64,000 bases of DNA from Verrucomicrobiia bacterium DG1235 (GTDB lineage Bacteria > Verrucomicrobiota > Verrucomicrobiia > Opitutales > Opitutaceae). The notes beneath the pieces were generated by a model. It was not told the origin of the DNA, ran no database searches, and saw only the letters and a program-made list of their open reading frames with translations. Positions 16,488-25,966 of the stretch are shown one piece after another; the stretch's first letter is position 1; each line of letters starts with the position of its first letter. Where the stretch lies: NCBI GenBank assembly GCA_000155695.1, contig DS990592.1, positions 4,988,538 through 5,052,537 on the forward strand, in the 5' to 3' direction. Made by a program: the position numbers and the translations under genes.

Positions 16488-17164
16488 GAGGGAGACTTAG
16501 CAGGTCGACGCGGGGACGACGTTCCGGTTTTACCTTGTTGGAGGTTCTTTTGGCTGTGGCTATGGGAGCGTTTATTATGACGGCGATTACGACCTTCATT
16601 TTCAGCATGGCCGAGCTTTGGGGGGCGGGCTCGAACGAGCGGCTTTTCGAGAAGCATGCGCGTGGGGTTTCGCGGTTTTTGGAGAGCGGGTTTTTGAAGG
16701 CGAGCGCTCGTTACAGTACGGAGGCGGAAGGAAGCTCTCCGGTCTTTTGGATGAATTGGGAGGGGGATGATTCTCGGAACGAGGAGTTTTTGAGCTTCGA
16801 GCTGGAGAGGAGCCCAGGGGCCTTGATTTGGCCGGAGGATCCGCTGCCGCATGTGGTTTGCTCGCTGCAGTTCGACGAGGACGAGGGCTTGTTCTTGCTT
16901 TGGCGTTCGCGCTTGGAGGAGGTGTTTGACGAGGATCCTCCGCGGCGTACTTTGATCTCTCCTTTCGTGAGGGAGATTCGGTATCATTATATCAACTACG
17001 AGGAGGAGAATCCCGAGTGGGAGATTGAGACGACGCCGCTGCAGGAGGCGGACCAAACGTACATTTTGCCTGAGCGGATCGAGATATTGTTTGTCTTTAA
17101 GACGGAGGAGATTCGGCGACAGCTCATTCTGCCTAAGATCATGGAGGGGACTCCGATTTTGTGA
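16484..17164 (+). CDS. gspJ: type II secretion minor pseudopilin GspJ
   Basis: Minor pseudopilin, 226 residues. Basic leader (MRGRLSRSTRGRRSG), then FTLLEVLLAVAMGAFIMTAITTF. The head domain is longer than in GspI, with strands around IRYHYINYEEENPEWE, as expected for GspJ. Start overlaps gspI stop by ATGA; stop overlaps gspK start by four bases. Identity by order and leader motif. Confidence 0.82.
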   Translation: MRGRLSRSTRGRRSGFTLLEVLLAVAMGAFIMTAITTFIFSMAELWGAGSNERLFEKHARGVSRFLESGFLKASARYSTEAEGSSPVFWMNWEGDDSRNEEFLSFELERSPGALIWPEDPLPHVVCSLQFDEDEGLFLLWRSRLEEVFDEDPPRRTLISPFVREIRYHYINYEEENPEWEIETTPLQEADQTYILPERIEILFVFKTEEIRRQLILPKIMEGTPIL

Positions 17165-18188
17165 TGAGGGGAATTCGAGACAGGCGAGGTTCTATTCTGC
17201 TCATGGTGCTGGTGCTCATCGTGGTGGTGTCGTTCGCCTTGACGATGTTCATCGAGAAGGCGGAGGTGGAGATCAAGAGTGAGGGCTACTATGTGAAGCG
17301 AGCGGAGCTTCGCAAGGAGGCGTGGTCGATGATGGAGGTGGCGGTGGCGGTTTTGGCGGACGTGAAGGCGGTCGACAATGCGCTTTATGCTCCGGTGCAG
17401 GGCTGGAACAATCCTTTGGAGTACGCTCAAGTGGAGCCTCGGGAGGGGCTGGAGGTAAGTTTCGAATTCATAGACGAAAGCGGTAAGGTTAATATCAATA
17501 CACTGGAACGCGATTCGCTGATACTGCTTTTTGACGAGCTCGGGTTTGATTTGGAGATTTCGTCGAAGTTGAGCGACGTGTTGTTGGATTGGATCGACGA
17601 GGATGATCAGACGCGGATCGAGGGGGCGGAGTCGCGCGAGTACAGCACGCTCGAGCTAGACGCTCATCCGGCGAACCAGCCGCTTAAGTCGCTCGACGAG
17701 CTTCGTTACTTGTTCGGATTTCAGGAATTGTTTTTCGAGGAGAACGGGTTGCCGCTTCCGGTCTTCACTCAGCTTGAGGAGGCGGTGACGACGTTCGAAG
17801 TGAATTCGCTGAACGTGAATGCCGCTTCGTCGCTGGCATTGCGGGCGATCGCGGATTTGGATGAATATGACAAGCAGCGATCGACGAGTTTCAGAAGGGG
17901 CTCGATGGCGAGCTTGGCACGGAGGACGACAACTATTTCGCGTCGGCTGAGGATGTGTCGGCGGTGCTGGTGGACATTCCGGAGGGTGCTCCGCTTGGGC
18001 ATCAGATATCGGTGCTTACGATTAGAGTTTCTGTGAGCGAGGGTGGATACAGCTATACTTTGATTGGAACTTTGAGCGTACAGACGGAAGCTCCGGCTTT
18101 GGAGCAAAGTGGGGGGAACCTGCGCTATCCGTTTCTTTTTCTCGAATTAAGGGAACAACCGGGAGTTAATAATGCTCGACCCTCATAA
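17161..18188 (+). pseudogene. gspK: type II secretion minor pseudopilin GspK, frameshifted
   Basis: GspK caps the pseudopilus tip. The N-terminus (RRGSILLMVLVLIVVVSFALTMF) and the central helical domain (INTLERDSLILLFDELGF, VLLDWIDEDD) are typical. Near 17875-17881 the reading frame breaks: frame 1 runs into a basic nonsense tail ending at 18036, whereas frame 3 continues with IDEFQKGLDGELGTEDDNYFASAEDV, a classical GspK motif, to a TAA at 18188. Restoring one base (CAG GCG ATC for CAG CGA TC) joins both parts into a protein of about 342 residues. No slippery heptamer is visible. It may be a sequencing error or a real loss; the intact neighbours on both sides argue that the operon is otherwise functional. 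Confidence 0.85.
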
Positions 18189-18205
18189 CGTTTGCCTAGA
18201 GATTT

Positions 18206-19402
18206 TTGCGAATCGTGTCTCTTCTTTCTAAAATCAAGCCGAAAGCCCAAGCCTATGATTTAGATGCCTTTATGGCGCCGGGTCATTGGTTTTTCTGTCG
18301 TCGTATCGAAATCCCTATGGATTTGGAGTCGAGCGAGGTGGAGGGCTTTGCTCTGCTGGAACTGGAAAACATGTCTCCGTTTCCGCTGGAGCATCTGAAT
18401 TTTGGCTACCGCTTGGACGAGGCGGGAAGGTACGCGTTCGTTTTCGCAGCGTACAAACGCCGCTTCGAGCGGGTGGACCAGGGAGATTGGCGGCGGATCG
18501 ACGCGGTCTTGCCGGACTTTCTGATCGGGCTTCATCCCGAGGCGAAGGGGGATGGCGGGCTTGCGCTGGTGACGGAGAAAGCGTTTGTCGCATTCGCCTA
18601 CGACGAGTCTTCGAGTTTGCCTGCGGGCTTCTATGCGGAGTCGCGTGAATTGCCGGAAGGCGATGAGGAGGCTTCGCCGCTGAATAGCCAGCTGGAGGCG
18701 TTTTTGGAGTCGGCGAAGGAGCGACTCGGTTTTGAGGAAAACCGTATTTGGTTCGCTAATACGGATGCGAAGTGGGTAGGGCAAACGGCGTGGCTGGGGG
18801 CTGTTGACTCGAGCGAGGCTCCGGCTGCGAAGTTTTCCTTCTCGCGTGATCAGATTTGGAAGGCGGATTTGCGCGATCCGGATCTTGTAGACCAGGCGAA
18901 GAGGGACGAGCGGCAGAACGGATTTCTTTGGAAGGGGCTCGGGGCGCTGGCGGCGTGTATTGGTCTGTTGCTTCTCGGAGAGCTTTATTGGGCGGGTAGT
19001 TCGGTTTACCTTTCGTATCGCGAAGACGGGATTTCGAAGCGAGCGCCGCAGGTGCAGGAGATTCAGGGACTCAGGAATACGAGCGTCACGCTACGCGATT
19101 TTCAGGAATCGAACCTAATGCCGTTCGCGATGATCGAAGCTCTGTGGCCTCTGCAAAGGTATCCAGATATCGTATACAGGAAATTTGAGACGGAGGGGCC
19201 TGACGTGTTGGTGATTGACGCGAGGGCGTCGAACCAGACGCAGGTGACGGAGTTTAAGAAGCGCCTTGAGCGGTTTAACAAGATTTCATCGGTGGAGCTC
19301 TCGAACCAGGTTAACAATCCTTCCGGCACGACTTTTACGACGACGATTCGCTTCAATTTTGGAGCCTTCTATGGACTAGCGGGGGTGAGTAGCGATGGAT
19401 AA
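18206..19402 (+). CDS. gspL: type II secretion inner-membrane protein GspL-like
   Basis: Large protein of 398 residues that in type II systems links the ATPase to the periplasm. A cytoplasmic actin-like region (about 1-230) is followed by one membrane helix (WKGLGALAACIGLLLLGELYW, about 245-265) and a periplasmic ferredoxin-like domain. Sequence similarity to model GspL is weak; the call rests on topology and on the place between gspK and gspM. Start is a TTG at 18206 or a GTG at 18215. Its end overlaps the next gene by eight bases. Confidence 0.7.
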   Translation: MRIVSLLSKIKPKAQAYDLDAFMAPGHWFFCRRIEIPMDLESSEVEGFALLELENMSPFPLEHLNFGYRLDEAGRYAFVFAAYKRRFERVDQGDWRRIDAVLPDFLIGLHPEAKGDGGLALVTEKAFVAFAYDESSSLPAGFYAESRELPEGDEEASPLNSQLEAFLESAKERLGFEENRIWFANTDAKWVGQTAWLGAVDSSEAPAAKFSFSRDQIWKADLRDPDLVDQAKRDERQNGFLWKGLGALAACIGLLLLGELYWAGSSVYLSYREDGISKRAPQVQEIQGLRNTSVTLRDFQESNLMPFAMIEALWPLQRYPDIVYRKFETEGPDVLVIDARASNQTQVTEFKKRLERFNKISSVELSNQVNNPSGTTFTTTIRFNFGAFYGLAGVSSDG

Positions 19403-19973
19403 GGCAGTGTCAGGATTAGGCGTTCGTCTGTCGGCGGCTTTCGTGAAGTCGCGTCGGGCGTTTTTCAAGATGACGATGCGGGAGAAGGTCTTGGTCTTGC
19501 TCTTCGCTTTCGCCTTGTTGTTTGTCTGGTTCTCTTGGCAGCTTGATCGACACGCTCTGTTGGGAGCGGGGCATAATACTGCTCGAATTGCTGAAAGTAA
19601 CCAAAAGCTGGAGCTCGATGACGGGCCTAATGTTCGGGCGACTTATGAGAGTCAGAAATCTGAGATCGACCTGACGTCCTTGCCGACGAAGGATGAGGCG
19701 AGCGGGCTGATTGATGCTTTGGTGCGTCGTTCCGGCTTTTCCTCTTTTGACTTGGGGCAGCCCCGGACGGAGGAGGGAGCTGAGATGAACTTTCATACGT
19801 TTCAGCTCGTCGTACAGAAGGCGAGCTATCCGAAGATCAAGAGTTTCACAGAGAGGGTTAAGGCTGAGTTACCATTTCTCAGTCTTGAGCGCATCGTAAT
19901 TCAAGCACAGGCGAGGGACGATAGTTTCGTGGATGTGCGTTATGTTTTTAAGTCTATTGAATATACAAAATGA
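19395..19973 (+). CDS. gspM: type II secretion inner-membrane protein GspM-like
   Basis: Protein of 192 residues with a short cytoplasmic basic tail, one membrane helix (VLVLLFAFALLFVWFSW, about 32-48) and a periplasmic alpha/beta domain of GspM/PilO type. Follows the GspL-like gene with an overlap and precedes the secretin with an overlap, which matches the usual L-M order. Assigned by topology and position; sequence alone would not suffice. Confidence 0.7.
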   Translation: MDKAVSGLGVRLSAAFVKSRRAFFKMTMREKVLVLLFAFALLFVWFSWQLDRHALLGAGHNTARIAESNQKLELDDGPNVRATYESQKSEIDLTSLPTKDEASGLIDALVRRSGFSSFDLGQPRTEEGAEMNFHTFQLVVQKASYPKIKSFTERVKAELPFLSLERIVIQAQARDDSFVDVRYVFKSIEYTK

Positions 19974-22213
19974 GAATCTGGGCGCATAAGACAAAGATCG
20001 CGATGCTAGCCGTCGCCTGTGGCCTTGCTGCAGCCCTGCCACTGCAGGGGCAGGACACTACGGAGCGAACGGCTCCAGATCGGAACACGGTGGTCGAGAG
20101 TTACAAGGTCGTGGATCAGGAGTTGCAGGGAGTGTTGGAGATCTTGTCCGAGATGACGGGGCGTTCGATTCTCCGCCCGCAGGCCTTGCCAACTCCTAAG
20201 ATCACTTTCGATAGCGGGGGTCCGATAACAATTGGAGAGCTTATTCTGGCGCTCGAGAGTTTGCTAAGCTTGAATGATATTGGAGTTTCTCCGCTTGGAG
20301 AGCGATTCTTGAAGGTGGTTCCGCTCAACGAGATTCGCACGGAGGCGCCGGAGCTGGTGATCTCCAGTCTTGCCGAGCGTCAGTCCAGCGGGCAGGTGGT
20401 GAGTAAGCTCTTCCGTCTCCAACATTTGGATTCGCAGACTTTTCAGCAGCAGATCCAGCCGTTCTTGAGCCCGGGGTTTAGTTCGATTATCCCGTTTCAA
20501 AACTCGAATGCGGTAATTGTCACGGACACGATCAGCAATTTGCAGCGACTTGAGTATGTGGTAGGCGAGGTCGACAAGCCGTCGCGTTTGAACATCGAGC
20601 CTGTCTTTTACACGCTGCAGTTTGCCCAGGCCAGCGAGGTGGCTCAGCAAATTCAGCAGATGATCGAGGACGCGCGCAACCGCTTTGGAGATCAGAACAA
20701 TTCCAATACAGGGCGGGTAAACAACAATTCCGGCAACGTGCCTCCTCCGGTTCCACCCGGAGTGGGCGGAGAGCTTGAGGGTGGTTCGATTAGCCAGATT
20801 CTGTTTGGCTCGAATACGGCGATATCTGCGGATGACCGGACGAATCAGATCATCATCATGACTGCTCCGACGAATCTCGAATTCTTCGAGGGTATCATCC
20901 AAAAGCTCGACATCAAGGCGGACCCTTCGACGCGAATCGAAGTGATCCCACTGAAGCACGCGGATGCGACAGAGGTCGCTTCCTTGCTTAGTCAATTCGT
21001 ATCCGGCAAGACGAAAAATGATACGAACGATCGTACGAATAGTCCTGGAAATACGAATACAAGAAGTGGACGAAGCGGAGGAGCGGGTTCGCCTACCTTT
21101 GGGGGCGCTAACCAGAACGACACGCCTGTTCGGGAAACTTTGGGAGCTGGAGCAGGTTCTTCTGTTGGGGAGGACCGCGATAGTCAGTTCAGTACTTTTA
21201 TGACGATTCTTGCGGACGAGCGCAGCAATTCGCTGGTAATATCCGGAACGCGTAGCGACCTCGACCTGATGACAGTGCTAGTGAACAAGATCGATATATT
21301 GCTTCCTCAGGTTCGCATTGAGGTGATTATTGCTGAGGTCAGTCTGAACGAGAACGAAGGGCTTTCTCGAGGGATGGATGCGTTCTCGATGACCTATGCC
21401 GAACAAGATGATGGTTCGGCGAACATAACCATCCCCGGGCCAGGGGATGACGCTCCCGCAATCAATTTTCTCGGTTTAGGTCTCGATGGAAGTTTTAACT
21501 ACAATGATGGGGTGATAAGCGGTCTTACCTTGAATGGAATACTCAATACGGCTCGCTCCAATTCAAATGTTCAGCTCCTATCGGTACCCACTTTGGTGAC
21601 GACGCATAACAAGGAAGCGACGATTGTCGTGGCAGAAGCTCGTCCGATTGTGACGAGTTCTCAAACGTCTTCAATTTCTGATACGTTTCGACAGAATGTG
21701 CAGTATGAAGATATTGGTATTGAGTTAACGGTTACACCGTTGATTGGTCCAAACGACGTGATACAATTGGAGATCGATCAGAAGATTGACGATATTTCGG
21801 GGAAGGTGACGATTGATGGAAACGACCAACCGATCATTGGAAGACGTCAGGCGACTTCCTATGTGAGCGTAGCTAATCACGAGCTTGTAGTTCTCGGTGG
21901 ACTACAGCGAAATAGAGTAACTAAGGGGAGGTCGAAAATGAGTTTCCTTGGTGAGATTCCTTTGCTGGGCGGTTTGTTCAACCGACGTTCTGATGAGAGC
22001 GTAAAGACTGAACTTTTGGTGTTCATTCGTCCCGAGGTTATTCGGACAACGGATGACGTTAATCAGGATGCCAGCAAAAAAATCGACGAGCTAGAGGCGG
22101 CGGCGGCGATTCAGCGATTTCTTGAAACGGGCGAGTTGGACATTTCTAAAATAGGCGATCTAGATGAAGAGGCTCCGAAGGCTCAACCTAAGGGTAAGGG
22201 ATTTAGAAAGTAG
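19970..22213 (+). CDS. gspD: type II secretion secretin GspD
   Basis: Outer-membrane gate of the type II system, 747 residues with a signal peptide ending LPLQGQ. N-domains (N0-N3) cover about 40-450; they include a long low-complexity insert rich in N, G, S and T around 360-410 and another Asn-rich loop near 245-265. The secretin barrel begins near 450 with VRIEVIIAEVSLNE, and shows VPTLVTTHNKEATIVVAE, the VQYEDIGIELTVTP strand and the VVLGGLQRN ... GEIPLLGGLFN signature. A charged helix ends the protein. Overlaps gspM by four bases. Confidence 0.95.
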   Translation: MRIWAHKTKIAMLAVACGLAAALPLQGQDTTERTAPDRNTVVESYKVVDQELQGVLEILSEMTGRSILRPQALPTPKITFDSGGPITIGELILALESLLSLNDIGVSPLGERFLKVVPLNEIRTEAPELVISSLAERQSSGQVVSKLFRLQHLDSQTFQQQIQPFLSPGFSSIIPFQNSNAVIVTDTISNLQRLEYVVGEVDKPSRLNIEPVFYTLQFAQASEVAQQIQQMIEDARNRFGDQNNSNTGRVNNNSGNVPPPVPPGVGGELEGGSISQILFGSNTAISADDRTNQIIIMTAPTNLEFFEGIIQKLDIKADPSTRIEVIPLKHADATEVASLLSQFVSGKTKNDTNDRTNSPGNTNTRSGRSGGAGSPTFGGANQNDTPVRETLGAGAGSSVGEDRDSQFSTFMTILADERSNSLVISGTRSDLDLMTVLVNKIDILLPQVRIEVIIAEVSLNENEGLSRGMDAFSMTYAEQDDGSANITIPGPGDDAPAINFLGLGLDGSFNYNDGVISGLTLNGILNTARSNSNVQLLSVPTLVTTHNKEATIVVAEARPIVTSSQTSSISDTFRQNVQYEDIGIELTVTPLIGPNDVIQLEIDQKIDDISGKVTIDGNDQPIIGRRQATSYVSVANHELVVLGGLQRNRVTKGRSKMSFLGEIPLLGGLFNRRSDESVKTELLVFIRPEVIRTTDDVNQDASKKIDELEAAAAIQRFLETGELDISKIGDLDEEAPKAQPKGKGFRK

Positions 22214-22218
22214 AGGGT

Positions 22219-22785
22219 ATGAGCATGGTAGGGAAAACAGTTTTCGTAGTCAGTTTCTTCGTAGCCACGTGGGCTTTCGGGCAGGACGCGACTGCTGAGA
22301 ATCCCTTCCGGACTCCACCTCCTACGCCTGCTTCGGGGCCGGTCGTTCCGGAGGATGCGGTGACGTCGCTGGATGGTTTCGAGTTCAACGGGATAATGAA
22401 GCTGGGCGGAGTCTTGCGGATCAGCGTATTCGATTCGAAGACGAAGAAGAATTTTTGGCTGACTGAAGGGGAGCTCGGGGAAATGGGGCTTAGCTTCCAG
22501 CGATTCAACGACGAAAACGAATCGGTTGTAATTGTTCAGGGAGGTGTGACGAAGTCTTTGAGTCTGAATAAAGTGAAGATCGAGGCCTTGAAAATCACCT
22601 CTCCGCCAGTCTCGCCGGTCGCTGTGTCTACTCCTTCTGTAACGAGCCGTCCTCAGGGACCCGCTGAAGTGGAGTCGGATGAGGAGGCGCGTAAGCGCAT
22701 TCAGCGTGTGGCTGAGGAAATACGTCGCCGGAGAGCGGAGCGTCGTAAGCGGTTGGAAGAGCGAAGCACGGCGGGAGGTCGCTAG
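22219..22785 (+). CDS. periplasmic protein in GspC/PilP position
   Basis: Protein of 188 residues with a signal-like N-terminus (VFVVSFFVATWAFGQ), a proline-rich linker (about 28-45), then a small beta domain (GFEFNGIMKLGGVLRISVFD ... ESVVIVQGGVTKSLSLNK) that resembles the homology region of GspC or PilP, and a strongly basic helical tail (RKRIQRVAEEIRRRRAERRKRLEE). No canonical gspC exists in the operon, so this may be its functional equivalent linking secretin to the inner membrane. It lacks a clear transmembrane anchor beyond the N-terminus. Placed six bases after gspD and nine before gspE. The family is inferred, not recognised. Confidence 0.55.
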   Translation: MSMVGKTVFVVSFFVATWAFGQDATAENPFRTPPPTPASGPVVPEDAVTSLDGFEFNGIMKLGGVLRISVFDSKTKKNFWLTEGELGEMGLSFQRFNDENESVVIVQGGVTKSLSLNKVKIEALKITSPPVSPVAVSTPSVTSRPQGPAEVESDEEARKRIQRVAEEIRRRRAERRKRLEERSTAGGR

Positions 22786-22794
22786 TATTATAGT

Positions 22795-24507
22795 ATGCAG
22801 CTTGTGAATACAGGATTTGAGGAACGTTTCGAGCTTACCGAAGAGCAGTTGGTAGAGATGGTGAATTCGCGTCGGGGCGAGCGACTGGAACGGATCTCGC
22901 GTTACGCGGGGAGAAGTCTGAACGAGCTGGTAGGCGAGATGGCGGAGTTTTGCGGGCTCGAGCAGGTGGAGCACAACCGCTTTGACTTGAAGGCGCTACA
23001 AAAGGTGCCGGTGCGGATTTTGCATGAGTTTCATTGCGTACCGATAGGTCTGCTTTCCGGCGAAGACGATGAGGAGGTTGGCGACGAGGCTACGCGTTTC
23101 CCGTTCACACTAGCGACAAGTTGGCCGGTGACGCCCGAGATGGACGACTGGGTCTACGCTGCGTGCGGTGATCGTCCGCGCTGGGTAATCGCGCACCCGG
23201 AGCGTATTTCGAATTTCATTACGCAGAACTTGGGTGTGGGAGCGGAAAGCTTGGATGACTCGTTCGAGCTTGAGGCGGAGCTGGCCACAGTGGAGGACGA
23301 GGAAGAGGACGAAGATGCGGCGATCATTCGTTTCGTGAACGAGGTTTTCAATCAGGCGATTTCTGGTGGGGCGACTGATATTCATTTCGAGCCGATGGAG
23401 GATTATCTGCGGATTCGCTATCGTATCGATGGATTGCTTGTGCCGGTGCCGGTACCCGAAAATTTGAGACGTTTTCAGGACGCGATTGTGTCTCGACTCA
23501 AGATCATGGCGAAGCTCAATATTTCCGAGCGCCGCTTGCCGCAGGATGGACGCATCAATCACAAGGTAGGTTCGACGACGCTGGATATACGTCTGTCGAC
23601 GATGCCGGTGATGTATGGCGAGAGCATCAGCCTGCGTCTGCTCAACAAGAAGGATAAGCCACTGAGTCTGGCGCAGCTCGGAATGTCGGAGCGGGACACC
23701 TCGGTGGTGAACCGCGTCTTGAATTTGCCGCATGGAATCATTCTCGTAACAGGTCCGACGGGATCGGGGAAATCGACTTCGCTCAATGCGTTTATCCGTT
23801 CTATCAATTCTGACGATCGCCGTATCATCACGGTGGAGGATCCGATCGAGTACGAAGTGGCTGGGGTGAACCAAATCCAGGTGAAGCCTGATATTGGCTT
23901 TGGCTTTGCGGAGGCGTTGCGTCACGTGCTGCGTCAGGATCCGAACGTGATCATGGTCGGGGAAATCCGCGACCGCGAGACGGCGGATATCGCGGTGCAG
24001 GCTTCCTTGACGGGGCATTTGGTCTTCTCGACCTTGCACACGAATGATTCTGCGGGGGCGATTACCCGTTTGATCGATATGGGAGTGGAGCCGTTTCTCA
24101 TCGCTTCCAGTGTGGAGATGGTGATTGCTCAGCGGCTGTTGCGACGCGCCTGTCCGTCCTGCATGGGTATGCGATCTGCGGAGCCGATGGAGATCGAAGA
24201 TGCCTTGAAGGTCCTGGACTTGTCGCCTTCGCTAGCGAGCGGGGTGAGCGAGTTGCCTGAGTCCTGTGGTTGCGAGACGTGTCGAGGAATTGGATACAAG
24301 GGTCGAATTGGGATCTATGAAATTCTTCGCGTGACGGAGAAGATGCACGAGCCGATCGTACGGCGCGAAGCGGCTCCGGTGATTCGTCAGTTGGGTCTTG
24401 AGGCGGGGATGGTCTCTCTCGGCCGATCCGGCTGGAATCTGGTTGATCGGAAATTGACCACTTTGGAGGAAGTGGTGCGCACGATTTCGGTGAAGGAAGG
24501 CGAGTAG
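22795..24507 (+). CDS. gspE: type II secretion ATPase GspE
   Basis: Cytoplasmic motor ATPase of the GspE/PilB family, 570 residues. N-terminal domain to about 170 (with an acidic stretch EDEEEDED), then the catalytic core with ATDIHFEP (193-200), Walker A GPTGSGKST (320-328), an Asp box ITVEDPIEY, Walker B VIMVGEIRD and the His box FSTLHTND. A zinc-finger (CPSC near 453, CGCETC near 488) follows, typical of GspE. Located between the GspC-like gene and gspF. Confidence 0.95.
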   Translation: MQLVNTGFEERFELTEEQLVEMVNSRRGERLERISRYAGRSLNELVGEMAEFCGLEQVEHNRFDLKALQKVPVRILHEFHCVPIGLLSGEDDEEVGDEATRFPFTLATSWPVTPEMDDWVYAACGDRPRWVIAHPERISNFITQNLGVGAESLDDSFELEAELATVEDEEEDEDAAIIRFVNEVFNQAISGGATDIHFEPMEDYLRIRYRIDGLLVPVPVPENLRRFQDAIVSRLKIMAKLNISERRLPQDGRINHKVGSTTLDIRLSTMPVMYGESISLRLLNKKDKPLSLAQLGMSERDTSVVNRVLNLPHGIILVTGPTGSGKSTSLNAFIRSINSDDRRIITVEDPIEYEVAGVNQIQVKPDIGFGFAEALRHVLRQDPNVIMVGEIRDRETADIAVQASLTGHLVFSTLHTNDSAGAITRLIDMGVEPFLIASSVEMVIAQRLLRRACPSCMGMRSAEPMEIEDALKVLDLSPSLASGVSELPESCGCETCRGIGYKGRIGIYEILRVTEKMHEPIVRREAAPVIRQLGLEAGMVSLGRSGWNLVDRKLTTLEEVVRTISVKEGE

Positions 24508-24603
24508 GCTAAGGTGAAAATGAAGAATGCAGAATTGAGAGTTTATGGGATGAGGAGTTGTATTATGTCTTCATTCTTCGGTTTTACTTTTTAATTTAGA
24601 CGA
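24508..24603. other. gap between gspE and gspF with imperfect inverted repeat
   Basis: A 96-base gap, unusually long for this tight operon. It contains gaagaatg near 24524 and its complement cattcttc near 24572, with about 40 bases between. It lacks the compact hairpin and T-run of a normal terminator. It could tune the amount of gspF relative to gspE. Confidence 0.35.
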
Positions 24604-25854
24604 GTGCCGATCTACAAATACAACGCTAGGGACGAGTCGGGCGCGCAGCATCGCGGGGAACTGGAGGCGGCTAACCGCAAGCTGGCTCTGAGTCGTTTGG
24701 CGTCACAGCGGCTACGTCCAATATCGGTGAGCGAAGCAGGAGGCGATTCCGGAAGCGAATCGAAGGGGAGTTCGGTTTCGAGTCTTTTTTCCAAGACGAG
24801 ATCGAAGCAGGCAGGAACTCTGGACAGTCGGGTGACGCTGCCGTTTCTCACCGCGTTAAAGGAGTTGCTCGCATGCGGAGTGCAGGCTGGAGACTCGCTG
24901 CAGCTCATGAGTTCGCGTCTTAATGATCCTTCGCAGAAGCGTTTGGCGACGGAGCTTTGGGATGACGTGAGGCAGGGGCGTTCGCTCTCTGAAGCCTGCC
25001 GGAAGCAGACACGAGTTTTTGACGAAAGCATGGTCAGCTTGATCGAGGCTGGAGAGGCGACGGGCAACTTAAACAATGTGCTCGGTCGTCTGGTGGCGAA
25101 TCTCGAGGAGACGAAAGCGATCAAGTCGAAGCTCAGCGCGGCGATGGCCTATCCGGCATTTCTGATGGTGGTGGCAATGGGGCTTGTGCTGATGTTTCTG
25201 TTTTTCCTTTTGCCGAAAATAGAAGGACTGCTCACGTCGCTGGGCGGGAACCTGCCGTGGTCGACGAAGCTGCTGATTGGTTTGGCGGACTGGGCCTTGG
25301 CCTATGGCTGGCTGGCGGTTCTGGCGGCGGTTTTTGGCGTGGTGGCTACGATTTCCTGGCGGAAGACGAAGGCCGGTAGAGTGCGGTTCGACGAGCTCAT
25401 TTTAGGCCTTCCCTTGCTGGGTAGTTTTTTGAGGGATGTGCAGGTGCTTCGCCTGACTCAGGTACTCTCTCTCTTGCTGGAGAACGGAATCACGATGGTG
25501 CAGTCTTTGCACATGTCTGAGCGGGCGCTTTCGAACTACGCGATGCGGCAGCGTTTCGTGGAGGCTCGCGGTAAGGTGACGGAGGGCTCGTCGCTATCGG
25601 GTTCCTTCAAGGCGACGGGGTATTTCGACGGAATGGCTTTGGACATATTTACCGTTGGCGAAAATACGGGGAACGTGGTGCCAGGTTTGAAGCAATTGAG
25701 CCGTCAGTATTCGGAGCGCGTGGACAAGGCGATCAAGTCATTCATCGGAGTGACTTCGATTGGGGTGCTGCTTTTTGTTTTCGTTTTCGTAGGCTTGGTG
25801 GCGCTAGGGATCATATCTGCGGTTTTTCAGCTGAGCGGTAGTTTGTCCGGCTAA
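24604..25854 (+). CDS. gspF: type II secretion inner-membrane platform protein GspF
   Basis: Membrane platform of the type II system, 416 residues, GTG start at 24604. Begins PIYKYNARDESG as usual, with two repeated cytoplasmic GspF domains (F-E-A-G-E-A-T-G-N-type motif reads LIEAGEATGNLNNVL in the first, and FTVGENTGNVVPGL in the second) and three membrane helices, at about 183-203, 225-250 and 385-410. Last gene of the gsp operon. Prepilin peptidase GspO and GspN are not encoded in this window. Confidence 0.93.
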   Translation: MPIYKYNARDESGAQHRGELEAANRKLALSRLASQRLRPISVSEAGGDSGSESKGSSVSSLFSKTRSKQAGTLDSRVTLPFLTALKELLACGVQAGDSLQLMSSRLNDPSQKRLATELWDDVRQGRSLSEACRKQTRVFDESMVSLIEAGEATGNLNNVLGRLVANLEETKAIKSKLSAAMAYPAFLMVVAMGLVLMFLFFLLPKIEGLLTSLGGNLPWSTKLLIGLADWALAYGWLAVLAAVFGVVATISWRKTKAGRVRFDELILGLPLLGSFLRDVQVLRLTQVLSLLLENGITMVQSLHMSERALSNYAMRQRFVEARGKVTEGSSLSGSFKATGYFDGMALDIFTVGENTGNVVPGLKQLSRQYSERVDKAIKSFIGVTSIGVLLFVFVFVGLVALGIISAVFQLSGSLSG

Positions 25855-25966
25855 CGGGGATTGGGGGCTCTGTTCTTGCATTGCCAGTGCGAGTTTCGTA
25901 TTGAATAGCCCACGTCTCCTAGGGCGATGTTTCCCACCTAAGTCTCCGGATCCCAAAAGTGCCTCT

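Noticed and set aside
17875-17881. Programmed frameshift in gspK
   Set aside because: No slippery heptamer or downstream structure seen; a one-base loss is simpler.
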